In this document: positions 9,841 to 19,225 of the stretch, piece after piece
Numbering within the stretch: the first letter of the stretch is position 1
Layout of the letters: every line of letters begins with the position of its first letter
DNA from: Methanocatella intestini
GTDB lineage: Archaea > Methanobacteriota > Methanobacteria > Methanobacteriales > Methanobacteriaceae
Assembly: GCF_002252585.1 (NCBI RefSeq)
Contig: NZ_NQLD01000002.1
DNA: 64,000 bases
Strand: one strand, 5' to 3'
Made by a program: the position numbers and the translations under genes
Notes under the pieces: model-generated
The model's database searches: none
Told to the model about the DNA's origin: nothing
Seen by the model: the letters and a program-made list of their open reading frames with translations, nothing else

Positions 9841-12159
9841 ATGGCACATTATATTGACCACCCATTAATAAAATCCGATTCTATCGAAGCTAGGTTATAT
9901 CAACAGGTTTTAGCTGCCGATGTGTTAAAGAAAGGAAATACGATGATTGTTGCACCTACGGCATTAGGTAAAACTATAGTAGCTACTTTAGTAGCAGCAG
10001 ATAGATTGGATAAAGTTAAAAACTCTAAAATATTAGTATTGGCTCCAAGTAAACCATTAGCTATACAGCACGAGTCTACTTTTAAGGAATTTTTAACTGT
10101 CCCCTGTTCATCAATTACAGGTGCTGTTAAAACTGATGAAAGAGTTAAAAGATGGGAAGAATCTCAAATAATCTGTGCAACTCCGCAAACTGTTGAATCT
10201 GACTTGTTGAAAGGAAGATATTCTCTAAAAGATGTATCTTTAGTTGTTTTTGATGAGTGTCATCACGGTGTTGGATCTTATTCTTATGTATATTTGGCTT
10301 CAAGATATGTTAAAGAATCTAAATTTAACCTGATTTTAGGACTGACTGCTTCTCCAGGTTCTGATAAAGAAAAAATAAAAGAAGTTTGTGATAATTTATA
10401 TGTTCAAAATATTGTAGTTAAAACTGAAGAGGATTATGATGTAAGGCCTTATTTTAATCCGGTTGCAATCGATTGGGTTAGGGTTAAAATGAGTTCTGGA
10501 TTGGAAAAAATTAAAAAACATGTTGATAAAGCTCTTAAAGTTCGTCTTAAAGGTCTTAAGAATATGGGAATTATTAGAACAGTTTCTGTTAACAAAACAG
10601 ATATATTGAGAGCAAGAGGAAGAGTTCAAAGTGCAATTGCAAGAACTGTAAATCCTAAAAAGGAATGTTTCCAGGCTATTTCAATTTTGAGTGCAGTTAT
10701 CAATATACAGCATTCTCAGGAACTTATTGAAACACAGGGAGTAGTTACATTTAACAAATATGTAGCTAGATTACGTAAAAAGAAAACAAAAGCTGCCAAA
10801 TCATTAATTCAGGATCCTAATTTTGGCAAGGCTATTTATCTTGCAAGAGAAGCTGAAAAACATGGTTTGGAACATCCTAAACTTAAAAAAGTAACTGATA
10901 TCATTAAAAAAGAATTGGGGCAAAATGGTCAAACCAAATTGCAGTCTGAGAGGTATGTTAAAGATGCTGACCAGAAATCTTCAAAAATAATGGTTTTCAC
11001 TCAGTATAGGGATTCTCTTGAAATGATTCATCAGAAACTTGAAAAAGAAGGAATTAAATCTGCCAAGTTCTTTGGTCAGGCTTCAAGAGATGGTGAAAAG
11101 GGATTAACTCAAAAGGAACAAAAAGAAATCATTAAAGCCTTTAAAATTGGTGAATATGATGTACTTCTCTCAACAAGTGTAGCTGAAGAGGGAATTGATA
11201 TTCCTGCTGTTGATTTGGTTATTCTTTATGAACCTGTTCCTTCTGAAGTTAGAATGATTCAAAGGAGAGGAAGAACAGGCCGTAAACGCTCAGGTCGTGT
11301 AAAAGTTCTTATTACAAATGGAACCAGAGATGAAGGTTATTACTGGGCTTCAATTAATAAGGAACGCAGAATGAAACGTCAGTTAATTGATCCTGAGGTA
11401 TTGGAAGAGTTGAATTCCAATGCTATTGAAAGGATGGAAAATGAAAAAAGAGTAAAAGTTTTAGATCCTGCTCCCAAAAAGGAAGAACTTCCGGTTGTTT
11501 TTGCAGATACTCGTGAAGGTAATTCAAAGGTCATACGTCATTTGTCTGAAATGGAAATTGATGTTAAAGTTCAGGCAATGGCTGTTGGTGATTATCAGGT
11601 AAGTGATGAAGTTGTTATAGAACGTAAAACAGCTAAAGACTTTGTTGATTCAATTGTTGATAAAAGACTCTTTAAACAGGCAAGGTCTTTAATGGAGGAA
11701 TTTAAACGTCCTTTAATTATTCTTGAAGGAGATGATTTGTACAATGGTATGATTAATCCGAATGCAATTAGAGGTTCAATAGCTTCAATAGCTCTGGACT
11801 TTGGAATCAGTATTATACCAACAAGAAACGCTCAGGATACTGCAGCTATGATTAAAAGAATAGCTATCAGAGAGCAAAGTGGTGAAAAAACACCAATTCA
11901 GATAAGAACTGATAAAAAACCTGTTAACTTGTGGGAACAGCAGCTGTTTATAATAGAATCCCTTCCAAATATAGGTCCGGTTAATGCTAAAAACTTATTG
12001 GAGCATTTTGGAACAGTAGCTAATATTATTAATGCTTCTGAAAGTCAGCTTCAGGAAGTTGAAGGTATCGGTAAAAAAACTGCAACCAATATTCGAAAAG
12101 TAGTTGATTCCAAGTATTTATATTTCCAAAATGAAATTAAAGAAAAAAAATTATTGTAG
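9841..12159 (+). CDS. hef: Hef helicase/nuclease
   Basis: Hef is an archaeal XPF/FANCM-family protein that remodels and cleaves stalled replication forks. The helicase half (residues about 15-520) has the Walker A stretch APTALGKT at residues 39-46, a DECH box (FDECHHG) and the superfamily 2 motif QRRGRTGR. The nuclease half carries the ERCC4 active site, GDYQV followed by ERKTAKD near residue 597. Two helix-hairpin-helix motifs close the protein (LPNIGPVNA, VEGIGKKTA). Its 772 residues match full-length euryarchaeal Hef. The gene is monocistronic, preceded by its own TATA box and followed by the opposite-strand antiporter genes. Confidence 0.95.
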   Translation: MAHYIDHPLIKSDSIEARLYQQVLAADVLKKGNTMIVAPTALGKTIVATLVAADRLDKVKNSKILVLAPSKPLAIQHESTFKEFLTVPCSSITGAVKTDERVKRWEESQIICATPQTVESDLLKGRYSLKDVSLVVFDECHHGVGSYSYVYLASRYVKESKFNLILGLTASPGSDKEKIKEVCDNLYVQNIVVKTEEDYDVRPYFNPVAIDWVRVKMSSGLEKIKKHVDKALKVRLKGLKNMGIIRTVSVNKTDILRARGRVQSAIARTVNPKKECFQAISILSAVINIQHSQELIETQGVVTFNKYVARLRKKKTKAAKSLIQDPNFGKAIYLAREAEKHGLEHPKLKKVTDIIKKELGQNGQTKLQSERYVKDADQKSSKIMVFTQYRDSLEMIHQKLEKEGIKSAKFFGQASRDGEKGLTQKEQKEIIKAFKIGEYDVLLSTSVAEEGIDIPAVDLVILYEPVPSEVRMIQRRGRTGRKRSGRVKVLITNGTRDEGYYWASINKERRMKRQLIDPEVLEELNSNAIERMENEKRVKVLDPAPKKEELPVVFADTREGNSKVIRHLSEMEIDVKVQAMAVGDYQVSDEVVIERKTAKDFVDSIVDKRLFKQARSLMEEFKRPLIILEGDDLYNGMINPNAIRGSIASIALDFGISIIPTRNAQDTAAMIKRIAIREQSGEKTPIQIRTDKKPVNLWEQQLFIIESLPNIGPVNAKNLLEHFGTVANIINASESQLQEVEGIGKKTATNIRKVVDSKYLYFQNEIKEKKLL

Positions 12160-12182
12160 GAAAACTGAAGGTAATTTAACCA

Positions 12183-12884
12183 TCAATCTCCCAAATCTTC
12201 ACTATGTACCGGAGTATAATATTTTTCAGCTACAAATGTAGGTAAAATAGCACTTAATACGAGTATTCCAGTTATTACACTATATTCTGTCTGATTGATT
12301 AATGCATTATTTAGTCCGAATACTGCAGCAACAAGCCCAAAGGTTAAACCGGTACTCATCATCATTGTAACATAGTTATAGTTTTGTTTTAAAAAGATTT
12401 TGCTTGGATAATAAACTCCAATGTATTTGCTTAGTTGACGTAATACAAATAATGTTAAAAAGATTCCAAAACAGCTATATATTAAAGGTATGGAAACTTT
12501 CATTCCTCCAATTATGAAAAATATTGGAGTTATAATAGCAAATGCAACGGTTTTGAATCTGGATTTAACTTCTCCTTTTTGAGTGTTTTTAAAGTGATCG
12601 GAAAGTATTACTCCCAATATAAATGCAGGTAATATGGCTTGTCCGCCACCAAGACTTCCAAAGAATATAAATCCTAAAAGTAAGACAAAAACATATTTTA
12701 TTTCCAGTTCTCCTATTTTATTTTTAAATAATGGATTTTCGAAAAATAAATCAGATTTATAATAAGCCATTACAAGAACTGCTAAAGACACTACATAAAA
12801 TAATAATGTATAAATGTCAAATTTTGTAAATAAAACACTTAAAGCTATTGCAGTACATATGTCTGTTATAAATGTTGCAACCAT
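12183..12884 (-). pseudogene. cation:proton antiporter, C-terminal part (frameshifted)
   Basis: This 233-residue ORF has about seven hydrophobic segments and forms the second half of a CPA2-type Na+/H+ or K+/H+ antiporter. It continues the upstream ORF that ends at 12887. If one base is restored in the run of four A on the coding strand (12891-12894), the upstream end KYKSE reads through KLIMVAT into this ORF without a gap. The MVAT start is therefore an internal methionine, not a natural start. Joined, the protein has about 376 residues, close to normal for the family. The break is either a sequencing error or a recent inactivating mutation. Confidence 0.7.
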
Positions 12885-12886
12885 TA

Positions 12887-13315
12887 TTAATTTTCCGATT
12901 TGTATTTAAATAGTCCTTTTTGAGTTAAAACGGAATAAACAACTGCAATACTTGTTTCAGATAATGCGGTACTTGTTAATAGCGCAGGATTTAATTCCCA
13001 TCCTATAATGTAATAAGTTACTAAAAACACGATTACGAAAGGAATTAGAAATGATAAAAATCCTATTGTAAAACTTTCTTTAAAATTATCTTTCATTAAG
13101 TCAACATCAATTTCGACTCCAGCTAGAAATGTAAGCAATATTCCTCCAAAACTAGCTATATAAATCATCCAAGATTCGCTGTGGAAGAATCCCAGATTTC
13201 CTATTATTACTCCTACTGCAATTTCAACTACTGTTACACTAATTCCAGTTTTAATAGAAATTACACTAGCTAGAAGTATTATTATCCCTAAAATTAATGG
13301 AAATACATCAGCCAT
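12887..13315 (-). pseudogene. cation:proton antiporter, N-terminal part (frameshifted)
   Basis: This 142-residue ORF has about four hydrophobic segments and is the first half of a CPA2-family antiporter that exchanges Na+ or K+ for protons across the membrane. It includes the conserved region ALSETSIAVVYSVL. A GGAGGATA stretch six bases before its ATG is a good ribosome binding site. It stops at TAA (12887-12889) immediately after the AAAA run where one base appears to be missing. See the C-terminal part for the reconstruction. If expressed as it stands, the truncated protein would lack the core transport helices. Confidence 0.7.
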
Positions 13316-13447
13316 TAAATTATCCTCCTAAGTATTTTTTATATAACATAGGAGTTATCAGCAATTTTTGCGGTTTGAAAATAAGTTTCTGGTGAACCCC
13401 ATCACCAAGTTATTATTTTAAATATTTTATTATTTAAAACTTTCATC

Positions 13448-13957
13448 ATGATTTATACAACTTGCTATGATTCTCCTTTGGGAAAATTAACATTAGCTAG
13501 CAAAAACAATAAACTGATTGGTTTGTGGATTGAAGGTCAGAAACATTTTTTTGGAAATTTTAAAGATAAAACAGGGGAAAATAATGATTTAACTATTTTT
13601 AAAAAAACTGAAAAGTGGCTGGATAGCTATTTTAGAGGGGGAAATCCTTCAGTTAAAAATTTGGATTTAAATCTGCAGGGAACTGAGTTCAGATTAAAAG
13701 TCTGGAATTTGCTTAAAGAAATTCCTTATGGTGAAGTTGTTAGCTATGGGGATATTGCAAAAAAGATAAGTTCTGATATGTCTTCTCAGGCAGTTGGCGG
13801 TGCTGTAGGTCATAATCCTATTTCTATTATTGTTCCATGTCATAGAGTTGTTGGTTTTAACGGCAAATTAACCGGTTATGCTGGCGGTTTGGAAAATAAG
13901 ATTAAATTATTGAAATTGGAAGGTGTAAAAATAAGGGATTTAAAAGTTATTTTTTAA
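13448..13957 (+). CDS. ogt: methylated-DNA--protein-cysteine methyltransferase
   Basis: This suicide repair enzyme transfers alkyl groups from O6-alkylguanine in DNA to its own cysteine. The active-site motif IVPCHRVVG is present, with the acceptor Cys at residue 131. It follows the winged-helix DNA-binding part (PYGEVVSYGDIA, AVGGAVGHNP). The length of 169 residues fits the Ogt/MGMT family. It is transcribed alone, and its last 18 bases overlap the convergent sugar-phosphate isomerase-like gene. Confidence 0.93.
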   Translation: MIYTTCYDSPLGKLTLASKNNKLIGLWIEGQKHFFGNFKDKTGENNDLTIFKKTEKWLDSYFRGGNPSVKNLDLNLQGTEFRLKVWNLLKEIPYGEVVSYGDIAKKISSDMSSQAVGGAVGHNPISIIVPCHRVVGFNGKLTGYAGGLENKIKLLKLEGVKIRDLKVIF

Positions 13958-14686
13958 ATAATCATAACTTTTTTTAACCCAATCCTTCTCATTTACTTCT
14001 ATGATGTAGGTACCATTATACTTTTTATCTTCAAAATTAGAGATGATACTTTTTAAATCAATAGAGCCATCACCTAATGCATAGTGTGAGTCATCATCAC
14101 CATTATTATCATGGGCATGTATGTGTTTAATGGAATCAAAGTACATATCCTCCGGTCCATATCCTGCATGATTTGCATGACCTATATCTAAAGTCATAGA
14201 CATGTCCAGGGAAGTGACCAGTTCATTTAATTCATAGGGATTTGAGTACATGTAGCCTTCAAAGGTAGGCATATTTTCAATAGCTGCATTTACACCTAAT
14301 TCTTTTCCATATTCTCCAATTTCTTCAATAGACTGTTTATTCAATTCAAAAATTTTATCTTCAAAGTCTCTGCCTAAAAAGGGGATAGATCCAGGATGAA
14401 CAACAACAGTTTCAGCATCAATTTCATTTGCAAGGTCAATGGATTTTTTAATTTCAGCTATTGAAGCCTGTCTGATGTTTTCAGTTAATGATGCTATGTT
14501 CAAATTGATAATAGGAGAATGGACAGTATATTTTAAATTGTAATTCTCAAAGATATCTGTATCTAAATCCTGATTTGGATACTGATGCAATATCTCTGCA
14601 TAATCCAGTCCTAATTCCTCAAAATATTCTAAATTTGTTCCTATATCATCTTTAAATCCTGATAATGTTGATGCACCTATTTTCAT
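13940..14686 (-). CDS. sugar phosphate isomerase/epimerase-like TIM barrel (AP endonuclease family 2)
   Basis: A 248-residue protein of the xylose-isomerase-like TIM-barrel superfamily. Likely metal ligands are visible: VVHPGS, AIENMP (Glu), TLDIGHANHAG (Asp, His), IHAHDN and IIEVNE. The superfamily includes endonuclease IV and sugar epimerases. The short length and lack of Nfo-specific features leave the substrate unknown. AGGTGA lies five bases before the ATG and overlaps the stop of the PIN/KH ATPase gene, so it is the last gene of the hisS-hisI-ATPase operon. Confidence 0.75.
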   Translation of the reverse strand: MKIGASTLSGFKDDIGTNLEYFEELGLDYAEILHQYPNQDLDTDIFENYNLKYTVHSPIINLNIASLTENIRQASIAEIKKSIDLANEIDAETVVVHPGSIPFLGRDFEDKIFELNKQSIEEIGEYGKELGVNAAIENMPTFEGYMYSNPYELNELVTSLDMSMTLDIGHANHAGYGPEDMYFDSIKHIHAHDNNGDDDSHYALGDGSIDLKSIISNFEDKKYNGTYIIEVNEKDWVKKSYDYLKNNF

Positions 14687-14695
14687 TTATTTCAC

Positions 14696-16546
14696 CTATT
14701 TTTTAACTGCAGTTATCTCTAAACCCATTTCTATGGCATCGAGCAATAGGTCAGATAATTCGATGCCTCTTTTTATTTTAATTTCTCCTTTTCTGCTTGT
14801 TGTAGCTGTAAGCAAATATTCTCCTCCAACAAAAATATCAAAGTTTTGTGTACCATTGACTTTTCCCAAATCTAAAATCAGCTGTTTTTTAGTGTGGATA
14901 ATATCCACTTCAAATTTTTCACCGCGGGCCAGATGTCCTGGAGTGTTTTCAAGAATTTCAACACCTAAACTTATTCCAATATCCTTTTCAATCTCAGCTA
15001 TTCTTTTCCCGTTTTTACCGATGATTTTTGGAATATACTTTTCATTAATGTAGATATTTGCCCTTTCAGGAGAAATTATTTCTACTCCTACTTTGGATTT
15101 CGGAATTAATCTTTTAATTTTTCTAAGGATTTGCTGTTCAGCTAGCCTGTCTACAGCAGATTTGGAAGTAGATGAATCTCCTGAAGAATTGTTAACTAAA
15201 TCAAGGTCCATTACAATTGTCTGCTCACCGTAGGTGTAGATTTCATTTTTAAGCTCTCCAGTTTCAAAATCACGAATTTCAATAACTGGTCTGGCTAAAT
15301 CTGCTTCCTTCATACCTGACGGAACTTTAACAGTCATTTTTGTTTCAAATACTTCTTTAATATCTCCATCTTCAATGTAAATGCTGGTGTCTACTACTGA
15401 AGTAATTATTCCAAGTTCCACTCTTGATGAAATCCTCTGTATAGCATCTATTGGTCTTGTAGCATGAACTACTCCAATCATTCCAACTCCTGCCATTCTC
15501 ATATCTGCAAATATGTTAAAATCGCTGTTTTTTCTAAGTTCGTCATAAATTGTGTAGTCCGGTCTGACAAGCAATAAAACATCAGCAGTATTTTCCATAC
15601 TTCCTTCTAAAGGAGCATATTGTGTAATTTCTGCTGGAAGTTGCAGATCTCTTGGAGATTCCATTGTTTTTACAATTTTATTTAAATCTTCAGCATAATA
15701 TTTAGCTAGTGCCTGAACAAATGTACTTTTACCTGCTCCTGGAGAACCTGAAATAAGTATTCCTTCAGCGCTTTTGCTTATCCTTTCCATCAGCTTTTCA
15801 GAGATGTTGTATTCCTCCAGACTAACATTAGCTACCGGTCTGACTGCGGTTATTTCAAAAGCTTCTGAAAATGGAGGTTTGGCCATTGAAATTCTGTATT
15901 CTCTGGATTGGATAACTGTTGATCCGTCTTTGTCTGATTCCAGATAGCTTTTTGGATCGCTTCTGCTTTTTTCAAGGATTTCATTATAGATATCTAACAT
16001 GTCAGAGTATGTGTAAGCTTTGTCTCCAATTTTTACAAATTCCACATGTCCAGGTTTTCCTTTTTTAGCCATTGGAACAACATTTTCTTTTAAATGAACA
16101 GACATTGTGTCGTCGTCAAATAATTTTTCAATAGACAGTTCTGCATGTTTATATTCCTGTTTGAAGTAGTAAACAGAAATTCCCTGAGCTTTTGCAGTTT
16201 CAGCCTGAACTTTATCGTTTGTAACTAATGTTCCAAATTCACTTCTGGCTAAATCTCTGATTAAGCTGTCAATTTCTCCGCTTTTGGCATATCTGATGTC
16301 ATAATTAGTCGGACGTTTTCCTTTAAAGGTAATAGCTAACTCGCCATTGTCTTGAGCTTCCTGTAATTTCTGAAGTTCTTTTAAACCATTTATTCCTTCA
16401 TTTCTATTTGCATTTGCCTGATGTTCAAGTTCACAAACAACAGCTTCAGGAACAATAATTTCAGGATAATCCAAATCCTCTTTAGCTATTATTTTACTTA
16501 TAGCTCCTTCTATTACAGCACTTGTATCTGGTATTATTGTTTTCAT
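14696..16546 (-). CDS. PIN domain, AAA-type ATPase and KH domain protein (PINA-like)
   Basis: Domains run PIN (residues about 1-130, with MKTIIPDTSAVIEG and the late acidic residues LVTNDK), a PilT/VirB11-like ATPase (Walker A ISGSPGAGKST), and a KH-type RNA/DNA-binding region (IYINEKYIPKIIGKNGKRI). This archaeal arrangement matches PINA, a hexameric ATPase that in Sulfolobus works with the Holliday-junction resolvase Hjc on branch migration; the assignment here is by architecture. The ATG at 16546 is preferred because it falls just after the hisI stop and begins the conserved PIN strand. An ATG pair at 16561 would overlap hisI. The gene sits in the hisS operon. Confidence 0.85.
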   Translation of the reverse strand: MKTIIPDTSAVIEGAISKIIAKEDLDYPEIIVPEAVVCELEHQANANRNEGINGLKELQKLQEAQDNGELAITFKGKRPTNYDIRYAKSGEIDSLIRDLARSEFGTLVTNDKVQAETAKAQGISVYYFKQEYKHAELSIEKLFDDDTMSVHLKENVVPMAKKGKPGHVEFVKIGDKAYTYSDMLDIYNEILEKSRSDPKSYLESDKDGSTVIQSREYRISMAKPPFSEAFEITAVRPVANVSLEEYNISEKLMERISKSAEGILISGSPGAGKSTFVQALAKYYAEDLNKIVKTMESPRDLQLPAEITQYAPLEGSMENTADVLLLVRPDYTIYDELRKNSDFNIFADMRMAGVGMIGVVHATRPIDAIQRISSRVELGIITSVVDTSIYIEDGDIKEVFETKMTVKVPSGMKEADLARPVIEIRDFETGELKNEIYTYGEQTIVMDLDLVNNSSGDSSTSKSAVDRLAEQQILRKIKRLIPKSKVGVEIISPERANIYINEKYIPKIIGKNGKRIAEIEKDIGISLGVEILENTPGHLARGEKFEVDIIHTKKQLILDLGKVNGTQNFDIFVGGEYLLTATTSRKGEIKIKRGIELSDLLLDAIEMGLEITAVKK

Positions 16547-16547
16547 T

Positions 16548-16946
16548 TTAATACACATCATCGGGATTGAAAACTTTTTCTAAAATTGTTTCAAGTTCCT
16601 CTTCTTTTATGTTTTCAATATTTTTAGTGTTTAATTTTCTAAAAAAACATGAAAAGTAGCCTTCATGGCATGCAGCTCCGTTCTGTTTGACTTTCAAAAC
16701 AACTGCATCCATATCACAGTCAACAAGTATTTCTTTAACTTCCTGAGTATGACCTGAACTTTCACCTTTCAGCCATTGGGAATTGCGGGAAGTACTCCAG
16801 TAATGGGCTTTTCCAGTTTTAACTGTTTTTTGAAGGGCTTCTTTATTCATATTGGCCACCATCAGTATTTGCCCAGTTTTCCAATCTTGGGCAATAGCTG
16901 TAATGACTTTTTGACCATTTATTTCATGTCTAAAATTAATTTCCAT
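16548..16946 (-). CDS. hisI: phosphoribosyl-AMP cyclohydrolase
   Basis: This enzyme catalyses the third step of histidine synthesis, opening the adenine ring of phosphoribosyl-AMP. Diagnostic motifs are present: WSTSRNSQWLKGESSGHTQ, the metal-binding DCDMDAV, and Cys/His ligands in GAACHEGYFSCF. The 132 residues correspond to HisI alone; there is no fused HisE domain. Its ATG follows the hisS stop by three bases, and its AGGTGTA ribosome binding site lies inside the hisS end, so the two are probably translationally coupled. Confidence 0.95.
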   Translation of the reverse strand: MEINFRHEINGQKVITAIAQDWKTGQILMVANMNKEALQKTVKTGKAHYWSTSRNSQWLKGESSGHTQEVKEILVDCDMDAVVLKVKQNGAACHEGYFSCFFRKLNTKNIENIKEEELETILEKVFNPDDVY

Positions 16947-16949
16947 TGT

Positions 16950-18245
16950 TCATACACCTTTAATATATTCCACTATATTGTCAAGGTCTACTAATTCCTG
17001 GTTACCGCTTTCCATATTTTTAATGGTAATCTGATTGTTTTCCAGGTCTTTAGCTCCAATAATAGCTACCTGTTTTACTTTGATTTTATTTGCATGGTTC
17101 ATTATTTTCTTGAATTTTTTGCCGTTTAAATCAACATCACAGGCTATTCCTGCAGACCTTAAAGTTTGGGTTATTTCATAAGCTTTAAGTCTTACATCAT
17201 CAGAAATTGGAGCTATGTAAATGTCAATAGGGCATGGAAGTTCTTCCGGTGTTGCAAGTTCTTCAATTGCATTCATCAATCTGTCAAAACCAAATGCAAA
17301 ACCTGTGGAAACTACTTCTTCACCACCAAATATTTTAATTAAACTGTATGTTCCTCCTCCACAGACCTGCTTTTGAGCTCCGAGAGATGGAATATAAACT
17401 TCAAATACAATTCCGGTATAATAGTCAAGTCCTCTGGCTACACCTAAGTTTAAAGTGTAATTTTCCATTTTAAAACTGGCAAGTGTATCAATTAACTCTT
17501 CAAACTCATTTAAAGCATCATGTGATTCAGGGTATGGTGCAACTAACTCTTCAATGTCTTTAATAATGGATTTGTCTCCAACCAAATCAATTAATTTAAA
17601 TAAAACATTGTTTAACTCCTCATTGTCGATAATAGGATTTTCACCAGTTAATGATTCTTTTAGAAGGTCTTTATCTCCTTTATCAATAACAACCATAACT
17701 TCTCTTTGGGTAGATGTATCTATGTTGAAATGTTTGAATAATCCGCGGATAATCCCTAAATGATTTATATTAACATCTGCACCAGGAATTCCAAGTTTTT
17801 CAATGGATTCTGAACACATTGCAATAACTTCAGCTTCTCCCTGCGGTGATTTTGCTCCGATTAATTCACAGCCAAATTGCCAGAATTGTCTGAATCTTCC
17901 TTTTTGCGGTCTTTCATATCTGAAACAGCTGCCGTAATAATAAAGTTTGATAGGTTTTGATGCAGTTTTTTGAAGTTCATTTAAGTATAATCTAGCTACT
18001 GGAGCAGTAATTTCAGGTCTTAAAGTTAATTCTCTATCGGATTTGTCTTTGAAATTGTATAATTGGTCTACAATTTCCTCTCCAGATTTTGTTGTAAATA
18101 ATTTTAATTCTTCAAATAAAGGTGTTTTAATTTCTTGATAAGCATAATTTTCAAATACATTGCGCAATATGTTTTCTGCTTTTTTTCTCTCTCTCATTTC
18201 ATCAAAAAGAAAATCTCTAGTTCCTCTAGGTCTTGTAAATTCCAT
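16950..18245 (-). CDS. hisS: histidyl-tRNA synthetase
   Basis: A class II aminoacyl-tRNA synthetase charging tRNA-His. It shows motif 2 (FRYERPQKGRFRQFWQFG), the HisRS-specific ARGLDYYTGIVFEVY, motif 3 (FAFGFDRL) and a C-terminal anticodon-binding domain. The length of 431 residues is normal. GGAGG lies six bases before the ATG. It leads a tight minus-strand operon with hisI, the PIN/KH ATPase and the isomerase-like gene, pairing charging and synthesis of histidine. Confidence 0.96.
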   Translation of the reverse strand: MEFTRPRGTRDFLFDEMRERKKAENILRNVFENYAYQEIKTPLFEELKLFTTKSGEEIVDQLYNFKDKSDRELTLRPEITAPVARLYLNELQKTASKPIKLYYYGSCFRYERPQKGRFRQFWQFGCELIGAKSPQGEAEVIAMCSESIEKLGIPGADVNINHLGIIRGLFKHFNIDTSTQREVMVVIDKGDKDLLKESLTGENPIIDNEELNNVLFKLIDLVGDKSIIKDIEELVAPYPESHDALNEFEELIDTLASFKMENYTLNLGVARGLDYYTGIVFEVYIPSLGAQKQVCGGGTYSLIKIFGGEEVVSTGFAFGFDRLMNAIEELATPEELPCPIDIYIAPISDDVRLKAYEITQTLRSAGIACDVDLNGKKFKKIMNHANKIKVKQVAIIGAKDLENNQITIKNMESGNQELVDLDNIVEYIKGV

Positions 18246-18363
18246 AATTGCCCTCCATTATTTTATCAATAATTTTATAATATTATAGATTTTATTATTT
18301 AATATATTTATAAGTGGTAGTTAATAAATTAAGAAAACAAGATTAAATAAATAAATTGGGAGT

Positions 18364-19170
18364 TTAAGTAAGGCTTTTTACCTTCTTAAACCCTTTATAA
18401 ATGTATAAAATTAACAAAACAGCAGATACTACTGAAATAATCAATGTTGGAATTATCCAGGGAAATTCTAACATTATCATATCAATATATGTTGATTCTA
18501 AGAGAGTTACAACTAAATTATTGATGAAATGGACAGTTATTGGAATTAGAATATTGTCTGTTTTCAGATATAAAATACACATACAGATTCCAAATAAGAA
18601 TGCACTTATCATTCCTCCAAATTCATGGCCAATTCCAAATAAAAATGAAGAAACTAAAATAGCGGGAATAATTCCGATTCTTAGTTTTAACCGATTAAGC
18701 AGTACGCCTCTAAAAACTAGCTCTTCAACAAGAGGTGCAAGAATAATTGTTCCAAGAGCATCTATAAAAAATGCAACTGGTGTAAGGCTAGTATAATCAA
18801 ATTCAAATCCTGTTTCCCAGGTAGGGTCTAGAAATCCGATTATAATATCTAAACCGGAAAACAATGCAAGGAAAAGCATTGCAAAAAACAGGTTTATTAA
18901 AAATACATAAATGATTTCTTTTTGATTTTCAGTTTCAAAAACTTTATGGATATTTGAATTTAATCCATGAGTACCTTTCAGAGCATAAATAAAGAATATT
19001 AATATTAAAAATGTAATTACAACAAAATATAATTCATCAGAATCATAAATGGCTGGAAATATTTCACTTAAAATTACTCCAAGGATTATAGCTGCTATTC
19101 CTGCAACTACCAACTCTCTAAGTTTTACTGATTTTAATCTTTCATTGAAATTAGTGATATTAAAATCCAT
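18364..19170 (-). CDS. CPBP-family intramembrane metalloprotease
   Basis: A 268-residue membrane protein with about seven hydrophobic segments and the CPBP (Abi/Rce1-like) motifs EELVFRGVLLNRL, FGIGHEFG and HFINN, whose Glu and His residues form the metal site. Members cleave prenylated proteins or peptides, or act in bacteriocin self-immunity; the substrate here is unknown. A paralog at 57920-58666 shares the stretch CMCILYxKTDNIL. It is divergent from aroE, with a 55-base shared promoter region. Confidence 0.85.
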   Translation of the reverse strand: MDFNITNFNERLKSVKLRELVVAGIAAIILGVILSEIFPAIYDSDELYFVVITFLILIFFIYALKGTHGLNSNIHKVFETENQKEIIYVFLINLFFAMLFLALFSGLDIIIGFLDPTWETGFEFDYTSLTPVAFFIDALGTIILAPLVEELVFRGVLLNRLKLRIGIIPAILVSSFLFGIGHEFGGMISAFLFGICMCILYLKTDNILIPITVHFINNLVVTLLESTYIDMIMLEFPWIIPTLIISVVSAVLLILYIYKGFKKVKSLT

Positions 19171-19225
19171 AATTAAATATCTGTAAAAAGAAATATTTAT
19201 ACAATTAAATAAATATCACTAGTAT

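Noticed and set aside
14733..15053. 106-residue plus-strand ORF opposite the PIN/KH ATPase
   Set aside because: Shadow of the real gene; the minus strand carries clear KH and ATPase motifs.
18401..18796. 131-residue plus-strand ORF opposite the CPBP protease
   Set aside because: Antisense of a membrane protein gene with intact motifs; no ribosome binding site or family match.
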